Positions 22,268 to 33,177 of a DNA stretch of 64,000 nt are shown in pieces. Positions within the stretch are counted from its first letter, which is position 1. Each line of letters begins with the position of its first letter. The translations under genes were made by a program, and so were the position numbers. The notes beneath the pieces are model-generated. The model searched no databases. It was not told the DNA's origin and saw only the letters and a program-made list of their open reading frames with translations. The DNA lies in the NCBI GenBank assembly GCA_032718865.1, contig JALUTQ010000041.1, positions 868,001-932,000 of the forward strand, written 5' to 3'. The DNA is from Tilletia caries. Its lineage: Eukaryota > Basidiomycota > Exobasidiomycetes > Tilletiales > Tilletiaceae.

Positions 22268-23250
22268 TCACCATCCCCACGTTCCTGGTCCTGAAAGAGT
22301 GAGAATATCAGAAGGACGTGTGAGCTTACCGAAACGCGAAGTATCCTGGTCGAAGCGGACGTACCTCCTTTCATGCCCTTCTTTCCTCCGCTGATCCAAG
22401 ACGTTACCCAGCCTGGAGTCAAAGGTAGAAACGCAGATATCGTCAGAAAAAGGCGCAACATAAGATACGACAGGGGAGACGCCCTGCCATCAACCCAAAC
22501 AACGAACCTCCATAGAAGTCACCCTCCTGCGCGACGACCTTCTCCCCATCCGCAAAGCACTCCCACGAGCCCACCGTCGCAGCATCCGTCTGCGACGAAG
22601 GGTAGAAGCACAGATGGTCCTTGAGGTCCCGTGCCAGTGGCGTTGGGCTAGGGTAGCTCCAGATCCGAGCCTTCACGGCCGGTTCGGCTCGGTCGGCTTT
22701 CTGGGCTAGTTCTTCGGGAGCGATGAGGTCCCAGTAGTGGGCGACGCTTTCCATTGGGGGAGTTTTGCGAACAATTCAAAGGGAGGTTGTTGGGGCTTGT
22801 CAGCGGATAGGGGTCCTTCATTGGAGAGCGGAAGGGATTAAAAAAAGGATCAACGAGGCCTCCTCACCCTTTCCACTCGCACATTGTGTGACGAGCTCGA
22901 CTTTCACGGAGGAATTCTCTGTTGACGTCGTTCGGAGGGAACTGTTCGAGACAATCGACAGATACCGATGAGCATAAGCATGGGCCTTGCTCAGCTAACA
23001 TATCGCATCCTGTGATAGGAACCGAACGTACGTAGTAAGTCGGCGGGTGGCTCGTCTCCTTCACAGCCCATGCATGGTTCGAGTCGGCGATGGTAACAGC
23101 CGGCGCGCCACTCTGAGGAGGCGGGTTCCAGACAACCTTGAGATTGTATGGCACTTTCTCCAGAGCTGGAGGGCGCGGGTATGACCAGACCTGGGGAGCG
23201 GAGAATGGGATCAGCTCCTCCTTCTCATCCAACGCCGCGGTCCATCTCAT
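22268..23250 (-). CDS. DUF427 domain protein
   Basis: Five short exons (23250-23032, 22941-22868, 22746-22508, 22412-22365, 22290-22268) give 200 residues with every junction in frame. The family blocks appear in order and twice: VWSYPRPPALEKV, IADSNHAWAVKETSHPPTYY, FPPNDVNREFL, CEWKGVAHYWDL, then IWSYPSPTPLARDLKDHLCF, FYGGWVTSWISG and the terminal GPGTWGW. This matches the two-lobed DUF427 fold found in bacteria and fungi; its biochemical role is unknown to me. It converges on the UBA gene (227 bases between stops). Its start codon lies just past the decayed ammonia-lyase on the same strand, so an upstream exon cannot be excluded. Confidence 0.85.
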
Positions 23251-23279
23251 ACTCAACGTTTTCCAGGGCTCGACTCATG

Positions 23280-24230
23280 GCTTTCCTGCTCATTCCAATG
23301 CGTGCCTTGACCGTCGTCCAGTCAGACGGGTAAGTGATCCGGCGTGTGCTCAACCGTGTGCTGAGCCAAGCAGGTCCCAAAAGAAACGGAAAGCGTTTTT
23401 GAATCCAAAATTTTGGCTCGTTAATGTCATGAGAGCTTAGTCAGCATCTTCCCGCCTCCTTCCCGTCCTTGGGCCGACAACGGGCTCGATCATCACTCAC
23501 TCAGGCTAACTGATGCTCGAACTCGGCCTGGATGGGACGAAGGTCAAAGGCCTGGCAGAGCGCGTAGATCATCAGGTGTGTATCGTGACGAGCGTATGGA
23601 AGTCATTGACCGTGTATCGACGGAGACGAGGGCCATGCTGTTGACCGACTGGTTGCCCATCTCGCCCAACTGGATCTGGGACGACTATCATCGAGGGGAG
23701 GTATAGGCAAGCTCAGCCTGAGCCGCTGTCGAGCCAATTCCAATACCATTCCAGGTGGAATTTGAGCGACCGATCCGACGCGGCCAGGTCCGCCATCAAG
23801 CCACAGTTCATCGAAGGGTGAATGAGCTCAGTCCGATCTGGCACAGCGAAAGTGAGCGAAAGCCGCGTTTTCTCTCCCGGCGCGTTGGCGGACGGACATG
23901 GCCCAGAGGTCTGTCGCCGAGGTGGATCGTGGACCTGGTCTGTGAGAGGCGACGACGGGTTTTTTCTGTGGTCCTACCGAGCTCCAGCGCGGATGGTCTT
24001 CGCAGTTCGCAGAGATCATGGCGTCCTCGACCTGGGATCCAGGGAACTGGGCAGTGGGGCGAAACGGATAACGATTCATTGTCGGACGGTGTCCTCGGCT
24101 TCTTCGCCCAGCAGGATGTGCTTCTCCTCGGCTGCCTGCGAACGCCAGCTGGAAATCTTCCAGGAGGGCGATCATGTTCGACGCGATCTTGACCTGTCCC
24201 GCGGCTGAAGGGCACAAAGAGGGCGTCGGT
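23280..24230 (-). pseudogene. Decayed phenylalanine/histidine ammonia-lyase
   Basis: Family blocks follow each other on the minus strand in the right order but in different frames. They are GQVKIASNMIALLEDFQLAF (about 24195), HILLGEEAEDTV, RYPFRPTAQFPGSQVEDAM (about 24065), a region in place of the substrate-site block, SMNCGLMADLAASDRSLKFH (about 23790; compare the family NRGLPANLAASDPSLNFH), GEMGNQSVNSMALVS (about 23660), THLMIYALCQAFDLRPIQAE (about 23575), and TVKARIGMSRKAMSRALENV (about 23300). At least three frame changes and internal stops separate them. The MIO-forming Ala-Ser-Gly segment and the N-terminal half are absent. The intact enzyme deaminates Phe or Tyr to cinnamate or coumarate. 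Confidence 0.82.
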
Positions 24231-24855
24231 TCCCGGCAAGGCTTTTATCGCCACGACTGTCGTGACCTGGATGACGAATGCCAGCTTCTGGGCGTTTTGC
24301 ATGGCGAGCAACTGACGTTTGCCGAAAGGGGCAGGTCGCTTCGACATTTTAAGCTGTGGCTTTCCATCCTGAGTGTTCATCATACACGCAGAGGAGGGAG
24401 GGAGGGAGGGAGGGAGGGAGGGAGGGAGGGGGAGAATTAGGATTGAGAGGTCAACCAAGGGAAGGGAGAATGAGGGACGTAAGAAATTAAAGTGCAGACG
24501 AACAGCAAGAGACATTGTTCACGCACCTGTCGTCGTCGTCGCAACGATCGCCGATACGCGTCTGAAAACCGTTGCTTTCTTTGCTCCCGCGATCTCAGCT
24601 TTGCGGCGAAGGAGCTTGTTGACGAGGTATACGTGTGTACTTCTGTGTACGCTCGTCGTCGATCCTGGAGGCTCTCTGTGGTCTGGTAGCGAATAAGAGA
24701 ACGCTCACCCAGAACCCACCGCATGCGTTGCAAGCTTGACCCATGGTACAGGAAAAGGAAAGATATGCGTGCATGTTCGAAAGGATGGGAAAACATAAGG
24801 AAGAATGAATGGCAACAAAGGTGTACATCACTCCTACCGCCCTTTAAACAACTGG
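24231..24855. other. Intergenic region with GGGA repeats and a gene fragment
   Basis: 24394-24430 is a ggga tetranucleotide run of about eight units. 24536-24690 (+) is a diverged relative of 31610-31770 (-), covering an exon-like block ending at a gtatac donor. No complete gene is supported. Confidence 0.5.
24394..24430 (+). repeat. (GGGA)n microsatellite
   Basis: About eight consecutive ggga units on the + strand; the sequence could form a G-quadruplex. Confidence 0.9.
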
Positions 24856-25409
24856 TCAGCCCCTTAACCGAGCAATATCCGCATGCCACGCAGCAACCTG
24901 TTCCTGTAGGTATGGGATACGGCCTTTCACTAGATTGAGATCACTCCGCTCAAGGTCCGTCAATTTGGCCTGATTTTCCAACGTTTCCACCCTGTTTAGC
25001 GATGCTGCTAATTGTGCGGAGAATTCAGCTGCTCCACGCACACAGCAGAAAAAGCGGCTTAATGTCAGATATTGCGAGTGATGGGAAGAGTTGGCCGTCG
25101 AACGTTGAAGCATGAGCACTCACAATGTTGAAGGGTCGCTATGGTTAATGCTGGATCTGCTTCTGCGATCAGAAATTTCGACGAGAAACATCCACGGGTT
25201 CCAAGCTGCACGTTACAAAAGGAAGAGTTGTCAGATGTCTGGTGGAAGGAAACTAGAACAAGAGGCGGAACGCTCGTTGCACTCACAGCACGCGGCAGAT
25301 TCGGGCAAGAAGTGCAGCCTTTCGTGTCTGGCACGGGCGCGGAGTTGGCAGCTGTGCCGAGCAGCAGAACAAGGAAGGGAAGGAGGAAGAGGATGCGAGG
25401 GTAGAACAT
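24856..25409 (-). CDS. Small secreted coiled-coil protein
   Basis: Three exons (25409-25287, 25205-25124, 25028-24856) give 125 residues with all junctions in frame. The start is a clear signal peptide (MFYPRILFLLPFLVLLLGTA, then ANSAPVPDTKG) followed by CTSCPNLPRA. Exon 2 has one further Cys (LGTRGCFSSKF). Exon 3 is an amphipathic helix rich in Leu, Glu and Gln (ASLNRVETLENQAKLTDLER, then NLVKGRIPYLQEQVAAWHAD), likely a coiled coil. A TATA box lies 135 bases upstream (25544-25551). I do not recognise the family; secretion is inferred from the signal peptide. Confidence 0.75.
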
Positions 25410-25543
25410 TCTAGTTGATGTAGATATGTGGTGTTCGTGGCAGGCAAGAAGATGGGAGCTATGGAAGAAGAGGGACTGAAGAGGGATTGAAGTTCTGATG
25501 ATGATGGGATGGAAAGGTCTAGTCAGAGTGGGCAGCTCGCCCG

Positions 25544-25551
25544 TATTTATA
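25544..25551 (-). promoter_or_regulatory. TATA box of the secreted coiled-coil gene
   Basis: tataaata on the minus strand, 135 bases upstream of the start codon at 25409. Confidence 0.55.
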
Positions 25552-26239
25552 CCTATCATCATTCCGTGCAACGTTTGATAGTCGACTGTAAACGCTACAT
25601 GCATCCTTTGGCTGCGTAACATATGTGCCAAAAGTTGCGTTGCGTCAAAGACGTTGCATTAGGACAAAATTATCGCAACAAACAAACAAACAAATGAACC
25701 AACCGACAGACAGCCAAAATCAACGAAGGGGACATCAGGAGCTCCCCATACTAGGGCCCGCAGAAGCTAGAATGAGGATACGAACTGGCATGTCTGACCG
25801 CCCAAAGTCCTTTCACTCTCCCCTTTCATCTTTTACCCTCCCTTTTGCTCCGTGCGAATTGGAGAGGCCCGCCCTGAAGCAAGCTGGCTCCGGGCTGGAC
25901 CTTTCACAATCGACCTGGAAGCAAACAAAAATAACATGAAAAGCAAAAGAGCACCGCACTTCAAAGTACACCAGGCCCTCTTGTTAAAGAGTCCATACCA
26001 GATCTCCCGCAACATCCGAGCGCGAGCGGACGCGGCCTCACTTGTCCCACCTTGTGGGGGCAGCCTCACTACCTCAAAATGATGTGCCGGCCAACCAATT
26101 GAATATCGTCGCCGGTCGCCTCCAGTCTGAGCGGGTCTTTTGAGCTAGGTATCCGTCTCAGGCTTGCTTCCAACGGCCCAGCCGCTTGTGACAGAGCACG
26201 AACAGCTGCTCTGAGCAATTAGGAGTACGTGGGCAAAGA
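25552..26239. other. Divergent intergenic region
   Basis: This lies between the coiled-coil gene and the gene at 26402. It contains a caaa repeat at about 25677-25693 and no convincing coding sequence. Confidence 0.4.
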
Positions 26240-26246
26240 TATAAAG
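26240..26246 (+). promoter_or_regulatory. TATA box upstream of 26402
   Basis: tataaag lies 162 bases before the ATG at 26402 and is followed by a long pyrimidine-rich leader. Confidence 0.45.
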
Positions 26247-26401
26247 CCTCGCATCGAGCTCCTCTCTCAAACTCTTCCGTCTCGTCGCCACTTGCCCCTA
26301 AGTCACTCACAACTCACTGCTCACTACTCACTTCTCACCTTCTCTTACCTGCTCACCCCAAAACATTCACACACACACATCCATTTACACTACTCGCCAA
26401 C

Positions 26402-27100
26402 ATGGAGCTCATACCCAAGCTCTCTCTGTTTTTCTGCGCCATGCCGATCGACACGAGGCTCATCGCGTCCGGTCCTCTTGTCAGAGACAGTAGCTCCCTC
26501 TACCTCGGCCCTGGCTCTGGCGACGTCGGCTCCGACTACGAGAACAGTCCACGTTATGGCGATGCTATGCACCGTGGCGACATCTACAATGCAGACATGA
26601 AGGCCTACGGTAACAGTCATGAAAAGGACGAACTCCACGATCAAGAGAAACGGCGAGAAGGGCGGGAAGGGCGAGAAGAACGAGGTCAAAAAGCTACGGC
26701 AAGGACCATGGCGAAGGGACCCACTCTGCCGACCAAAAGGTCAAAGCCTCCGAAGACGATCACGCTGACAAGATTGCTGTGGCCACCAAAGAGGGCACAA
26801 CCTGCCACGACGCCGACCTGAGGAACGTCAAGCAGGAGGAGCACTGGAACGATGGCGAGGATACTTTAGATCGCCGCGACGACTTCGGCTTCGGCGAGGG
26901 CCTTGCCTTTGGAAATCATTATGGCTTCGGTCGCGGTGGGATCAGCGGCGGGTCACTACGGTGGTTTGAGAGGCTACGACGGCTTCGAGAACGATAACCT
27001 CTACAATTTCCGCAGCTTCGACGACCGAAACGCCAGCTTCTACAAAAAGGAGAAGCTCGTGATTCGCATCGACAACGCAGATCAGTCACCAGCACAAGGT
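26402..27100 (+). pseudogene. Frameshifted Gly/Asp/Tyr-rich, probably secreted protein
   Basis: The ATG opens MELIPKLSLFFCAMPIDTRL, a weak signal-like segment, then YLGPGSGDVGSDYENSPRYG and NADMKAYGNSHEKDELHDQE. Near 26640-26680 coding character moves to another frame (SYGKDHGEGTHSADQKVKAS, DADLRNVKQEEHWNDGEDTL, FGFGEGLAFGNHYGFGRG). Near 26935 it moves again (AAGHYGGLRGYDGFENDNLY, FRSFDDRNASFYKKEKL). Composition is continuous across the breaks, so this looks like one gene with two frame lesions; unrecognised introns could explain part of it. I know no family for it. Confidence 0.5.
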
Positions 27101-27912
27101 AGCCACCTGAACCCACCGAGACGCCAAGCTCATGGAAGGGGTTCTGCATTAAAGACGAGCACAAGAGGTCCTAGACGGAGAGCATTGGGAAAGGTACAGT
27201 GCATGATGCAACCCGCTCCTTAAGCAGGAGCGTGTTCCAGAAGAGTCAGCGACTGGATCGGCCGCAGCAGGTAAGAACGAACCAGGAGCGCAAGTGATCA
27301 GGGAACGGAGTGGGGCTCCAACGTTTTCAGGTCGGACCGAATCAAATGGTCGAAGGGCGTGATGGGATCTGAGATCGGTAAGAGGCGATGGTAAGTGCAA
27401 AGTCGGTCAGAGGGAGTTAGCGTCAGGCGTAGGAAATGAAGAGTATGAAAAGCCAGATGGAACGATTAATTGGTCAGTAGTGTAGATTCAAAGAATGAAA
27501 AGGGCCGAAAGTGAGGAGCGGAACAGAAATGTCAGCCTCCTCCTCTGCGCATATCTGCCCTTGACCATTCCATTGTACATTTTCGATTTTCGAAAGGCAG
27601 ACGGGAGACGGAGGCCCTGGAGATTCCGTCGCCTATGTGATTCTTCTTGCATCCGCGATTGGCCGCTGGGCGGCGGCAGGTTCATGGGACGTGGACACAC
27701 ACAAGAGACAAGACCCGTCGGCTCAATTTGGAGCAAGGTGTGGAAGACGATGCCACATAATGCTGGGAAGGCTTCATAAAGTCCAGTAGGATATAAAACT
27801 TGATCAAAGACAGGACGGAGAGTTCGAAATAAATGAAAGTTGCTACGCACATGTCTCAACTCATGTTTGGGAAGTCGGTCCTCTCTTCTCCAGAGTTACT
27901 TGTGTTGGAGCT
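27101..27912. other. Intergenic, no gene supported
   Basis: Only short open frames are present. This includes the 3' side of the seven-TM gene. Confidence 0.4.
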
Positions 27913-29584
27913 TCATGGTTCGAAGCGAGCGTGGAGGAGTGCAGCGAAAGATGCCTCGAAGGTGGTGTGCGTGACTGAGAAGAAAGAACCTGCTCCGGTA
28001 ACCAAACCGACGCCCACAACGACGAGGTAGCCAACGGCCTCGACAGTCTCGTAACTGTTTTCTTCGGCAGCGGCATAAGATCGGAGGATCATAATGAAGA
28101 TCGCAACGAGCAAACCAAAACAGCCTAGAATCACACTCGCTGAAGCATCAGAGCTCCAAAACCAGATCAGAAGACGGATCGAATTGGAGGAGGAGGTTCA
28201 ACCACTATGCACTCACCGCTTTGAACTAATGAAGGATCACAACAAGGTGCTGGACGGTCAATTACGATCCGGATCGAAATGACAGCATCTTTCTGCAGTG
28301 CTTACTAGTGATGTAGAAGAGAACCTTTTCTGCCTTAGAAGTCGGGAGCTTAACGACCATTCTGGACGGTATGACGGGAGGGAAGAACGTGCCGGACCGA
28401 TCCTCTGCTTGTTCCCGATTCGTGAACATATGGCTATGAATATGGCTCTGGTGTTCCTCGTTGCTCCCGTTGTCACATCTTCTGCTATGGGCAGACTCCA
28501 AGGTTCGTGTAGAGGCCAACTTGCAGTTGGAAGCAGCGTCATCTCCGCCGACATTTCCAATAGGTCCGACGGGGCTACGATCTCGGGAAGACTGCGGCTG
28601 TACTACCATTCTGAACCTGTGTGACGGAAGGCCGCCGCGCATGGCTTCAAGATGAGCTTTGAGATCCATAATCAACGAGCATGCTGCGAAGGCGTACGCT
28701 CCACCGAAGATGATGCACACGACGCCCCAGATCGTCTGGGAGATGCAGATGTAGTAGACGCCATGAATACTTGCGTGGAAAGTCTGCAGATGTACGAAGC
28801 CCGGACAGTCAGCACAGACGATTCAGCGACTGTGCCGCTTCCCACTCACATTCTGAGCGTCCACGAGCATATCCCTCGTCAAGTCCGGCATGCCATTGTA
28901 CTTGCGATGCCAGTCGTACCATCCATGCCTTGCCCGCTCGAGGAAGGTGTTTCCAATCGCGCCTGGTACCACAGCGAGAAGACACGGGCCACCTGGTATG
29001 CACAGGCACACGATGTTGACCAGCCACGAAGGCATGTATCGAGCCAATGATTTTCCGGGTAGATTGTGGAAGGAAGCCGACCCGTTGTTGACTCGCGCTG
29101 CCGTGATACCCCATGTTTGATACCAGGCAGCAAAGCAAATCGGTGCCCACTGCGTGCTGATCCACAGGCCAGTGTTGGGGACGGGCTCGGCCCGCGAATA
29201 GCTGACGAAATTTGCGATAAAGGAGCCGATCATTATGCATACGTCAAGACCCATGAATAGCACCCATGAGGTGTGGACGTTGGGAATGATCAATTTGCTG
29301 TGGCCGCGTGGGACTACGCGAAAGACCCACCAGGAACGGTTGTAGATCTTGTGCAGAATCAGAATAGCCAGAACGACCACGAGCGTAGTGTAGAAAGTGG
29401 TCGCGAAGATGATGAATGAGTTCGCAGCTTTTGAACGTCGCCAAAAGATAGAGCCGTCGACGAACTTGGAGATCTGGTCGACGGTGGTGAAGTTCGGCAT
29501 TCGAGCCCTGGCGTCGGTGTGGTCTCGAGAGAAGACGGTAGCCGGCGGAGGCATTGGGAGATCAAAGCGAGCGTAAAGATCCAT
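27913..29584 (-). CDS. Seven-transmembrane protein of unknown family
   Basis: The exon model is 29584-28850, 28783-28306, a possible 9-base exon 28225-28217, and 28139-27913. The frame is kept with or without the micro-exon. About 482 residues result. Hydrophobic segments: FIIFATTFYTTLVVVLAILI, SWVLFMGLDVCIMIGSFIAN, WISTQWAPICFAAWYQTWGI, WLVNIVCLCIPGGPCLLAVV, VYYICISQTIWGVVCIIFGG, VILGCFGLLVAIFIMIL and VGYLVVVGVGLVTGAGSFFS. A hydrophilic loop of about 100 residues (Ser/Arg/His-rich) lies between TM5 and TM6. Seven TMs with a large third inner loop resemble fungal GPCR architecture, but I see no family signature and do not assign one. It sits in the high-turnover region between secreted-protein genes. 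Confidence 0.7.
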
Positions 29585-30304
29585 AGACTGATAGACACGA
29601 TCACCTCAAGCGTTACCAATAGAGATGTGAGCCAGCTGTGTGCCTGTTCAAGAGAGTGGACATCGAGAGAAAGGTTACATATCCAATGCGGAGTTTTTTT
29701 TGAGGAGAACATCTGAATCTTTGTTCGTGTTTGGCCTCCTATTCGAGGAAGGCCTGGCTGCAAGAATGTGAGTTGGATCCCGCCTTGAAGGAGGCCGTGC
29801 TCCCGGTGCAAATTAAGAGCAGCGACCCGAGCGCCGGACCCTGATGAGCGCCTGAGCACCCAAAGCCCTGCAGATGATGCCCTTTGAAGAAAAACGATCG
29901 TTCGCGTCGATCTGGACGCAAAGGACTGGCGTGCAGTCGTTGCAGGCTCTCTCAGTCACTTCTGCGTCTTTCCACCCGCCTTCCTGTTCGTTCTCTGCCC
30001 ACTTGCCGCTTTCTCGGTCCGCACACGCGACTGCTACAACGTTCGAAGTCGCTGCGATCTGGACTGCGGTGCTCACTCCTGCCCTCCATTTTTTTGTCCT
30101 CACTCCCTCATGTTCCTTCAGCCCATTGACTCTGACTCCGCGCTGAAGTGTCTCTCGGGGTCGCCTCCTTCAGCCTCGACACGTCCGCCTTGAGGCTCAA
30201 GTGGACGGCCGGATTCGAAGAACGGGGCTTCATGGATTTTAGCCTTGGCAGTGGTGACCATTTCGGAGAGAGCAGAAGTAATGGCAAGGGAGGGTTCGAG
30301 CACC
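29585..30304. other. Intergenic between seven-TM gene and cysteine-rich copy B
   Basis: The segment from about 30220 on is the 3' flank shared with copy A. The rest has no gene I can support. Confidence 0.4.
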
Positions 30305-30791
30305 TCAGAGCGGACCGCAGCCTTTCGGCTTCTGGGTCGTGCAGACGTCGCTGTCGTTGCACAAAATTCCGCACTGGTGTCGGACCACTTCAGGGTCGGT
30401 GATGTATGGGTCACCGGAGATGTCGTCGACGCATCCTTTACGACAGGGCTTGGGAACGGACAGAGGGGAAAAATTGGCCCGAGGCATGTATTGTTTTACT
30501 CACACACGTCAGGCGCCGACAGCGAAACTCACCACGCTCCCGCCCTGGCACCACGTCTTGGACTTGCAGTACGCATAGCCGTCGATGATGGAAAAATCCT
30601 TGCAAGTTGAAGCGAACTGCCTGCATCGTTTGTCCTCCGCCGGGTCCTACAGAAGAGTTACATGCGAGCGTCAGTTCAGTTGTTGTACATTACGTTCGGA
30701 GGGACGGCACGCAAGGCCCACTCACCCAGGCTGACACGCCAGCAGTGCCGAGAGCCAGGCAGAAGAGCACGGTTGAGGTGGCGAGCTTCAT
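30305..30791 (-). CDS. Small cysteine-rich secreted protein, copy B
   Basis: Three exons (30791-30726, 30646-30533, 30448-30305) encode 107 residues. The signal-peptide exon differs from copy A by one base. Intron 1 differs at 4 of 79 bases. The mature exons differ far more: exon 2 reads DPAEDKRCRQFASTCKDFSI, and exon 3 reads PCRKGCVDDISGDPYITDPE, then QCGILC and KPKGCGPL. All ten mature cysteines are kept. The TATA box (30898-30905) is identical to that of copy A. Function is unknown; its pairing with copy A and its divergence pattern suggest an effector-like secreted protein. Confidence 0.88.
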
Positions 30792-30897
30792 GTCGACGGT
30801 GTTAGGAGGAGATTCGAAGGGGAGGAGAATGTAGATGAAGAGGAGGAGCAGTAGCAGACAGGGGGTGAAGGAAAAGGTCAGCCCATCCCAGCCCAAC

Positions 30898-30905
30898 ATT
30901 ATATA
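30898..30905 (-). promoter_or_regulatory. TATA box of cysteine-rich gene copy B
   Basis: tatataat on the minus strand, 107 bases upstream of the ATG at 30791, matching copy A. Confidence 0.6.
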
Positions 30906-31314
30906 GGCACGCGTACATATGTGCTTTGTCATGGTCGAGGCGCCAGGCACGTTTCGGCACAAATGTTGATGCTCCCATTTCATATTTCATCGAACGGAAA
31001 ATCGATGTTCCACGTCAGGCGTCACATCGCACATGTCACATACCATGAGCTTGAATTGAGGAACGTCTGGGCCTGATCAGTCGGTGAGAAATGAAGATGG
31101 TGGATGTTATACGCCCATGATGCGTTCGGATGAACTTCCTAAAGAGTGAAAGAGACGAAATGTGAGAGGTTCTGGGAAGCCTGCGTACCCGCAGTCTCCC
31201 TTGCCGTCTCAGTCCGTTGTCGTGAGCGAGAAAGTACGGGAGACCGGCAAAAAGAATGGAACGAGACAGAGGCAAGTGGCAACGCAACGAAGAACGTTCC
31301 CGCACACCAGTATT

Positions 31315-33177
31315 CAGTATTCAGGCTTCAGGAAGGATCAAACAACCGAGAGGCAGTGCGAGAATGGAAGGAGAATGAGGAGGTGATGGTCCTTCGTGTC
31401 CCTGACCCGTGTCTGCTGAGAGAAGAGAGGGGGGTACAGAGAATTTCGAATGAGATGAAACGGAGCGTAGACCTCCGTGATCGCACTGCCATGTAACGTC
31501 CGACTTGGGCGCCCAAGTCGGACGCAGCCGACGGACGTGAGTGTGGCGAAGCGTATCGCAGGGTTGTGTGGCCAACCCCTGGAGGTCGACGTATTGGGGA
31601 ATCTTGTTGCCACCAGCCTCCAGCATCGACGATGACCGTACACACACGTACATACCTTGCCATCAAGCTCCTTCCGGCGCAAAGCTGCGATCACAAGGAC
31701 AATGAGGGCAGTGGAGGAAGTGGTCTTGATACATGTGTCTGCCGTTGTTGCAGCGACAGCGTGAGCAGCGGGGTCGCATCCCCAAAATGATCGTCGGGGG
31801 GTCCCGGACTCAATATCTAAAATACACGGCGGACAGTCTAGGCGGAGTGTGCGCATAGGTCGTCTCGATTTGCCTTGCATGCCCCCCGTTCTCGTCAAGA
31901 CTCAAGAAGATAGATAATGAGCCTTTTGGTAACGCCTGGACCGTCTTGTTTAACCTTCGACCCCTTCCAGCCGAAGTCGTAAGAGCTGAGGAGATTGAGG
32001 CTGGATCCCACGTTTGAGATAGTTCGCGATACGGTCCCGGTGGTAGCCAAGGGAGGGAGGATGGTGGTGTGTGAGACCGTCGACGCCAAATACATGAAGG
32101 CACTGATTTATCATAAGCTGTAAGAAAAAAGAGGATCAGGTATGAGTATATCACAGCCCAGATCGAGTCGTCGAGACATAAAGGGGACCAAAGGACAGAA
32201 CTGGAGTGATGTTACATGCCTACCAAACGTTACGATGTTGAGATCTCACGACCTTAATATAGCAGTCAACACCTTGCGCTCAGCACTCAGCGCGCTCAGC
32301 GAGCAGCAGGCAGAGCCCGATGTCCAGTGGGCTAGGAAATGGGGCTTGAGCGTGTGCATTGGCCTGCTTGATCCTTGTTCCTTGTCCTTGTCCCTCGTCC
32401 CTTTTTACCGCTTCCCCGATGCCCGCGCCTCCCAAAGATCTCCCGAAAAGATCTGCGCAGCGGAAAGCATCATCGGCCGAGCCCCGAGATATATTCCCCT
32501 AACTTTAGTTAAGGGGTTATAGGGCGGCTCCCGCCTTACGGCCGTAAGCTTTTTGCCATTCAGGCTCGTAGTTTGGGACTTTTCTTCGCAACTACCAACA
32601 CAACACACCATTCTGAATCAGTAGACCCTTGACCAAATCTAGTCCTGCAACTTCTGGCACAGGTTTCGTGGTTGTAGCATCAGAATTGACTGATCTGTCC
32701 TTGAGCCAAAGTTTGGTTTTTCCTTACATAAGCACAGAGTGCAGAAATCTTGCATACGTAATCAGTTCATTTCGACACTCGACAGACGACAACCAACACC
32801 GCCAGCCTTTCTTCACGCTTCCATCGAAGCCCGACAAGCATCATGCGAATTGAACAATCCCCCCTCGATTTCTTTTTAACCGCTCTCTGCTCACCAAGGT
32901 TCAAGTTAATGATGCTCACCGCTGTTTTGCTTTTTCTTGCTTAACCTGATGGCTGATACCACTTACCCATACCAGTCTCTGCTTTGTTCCCATTCTGAGT
33001 CCGGCCCAGCAGTCAGCACTCCCGAATTGTCATCCAAGGTGAGCCTCGTGTTTATACGCGCATCTGCATCAGGTGCTCCGGGTTAGGTCCTTACTCACCC
33101 ATTCGTTTTTCAGCTCTCTGCTCTTATGAATCCGGTCGACGTCGTCAAGATGAGTAGACTGACTTTCCTCACTCACC
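31315..33177. other. Intergenic region with a repeated gene fragment
   Basis: 31610-31770 (-) is an exon-like block (IKTTSSTALIVLVIAALRRK, then a gtatgt donor) that resembles 24536-24690 (+). 31895-32095 (-) is a short open frame with coding-like composition. An inverted repeat around cccctaact/agttaagggg lies near 32495-32516. No complete gene is supported. Confidence 0.4.

Larger units (their letters stand above)
30220..31314 (-). repeat. Copy B of the inverted duplicated locus
   Basis: This is the inverted counterpart of 12288-14570, lacking the 1180-bp insertion and so showing the empty site (gcgatgtgacgcctgacgtg read on the minus strand at about 31010-31030). The 5' flank match ends near 31314. 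Confidence 0.88.

Noticed and set aside
23808..24515. A 235-residue minus-strand open frame
   Set aside because: It is an Arg/Pro-rich frame overlapping the ammonia-lyase remnant, whose family residues read in other frames.
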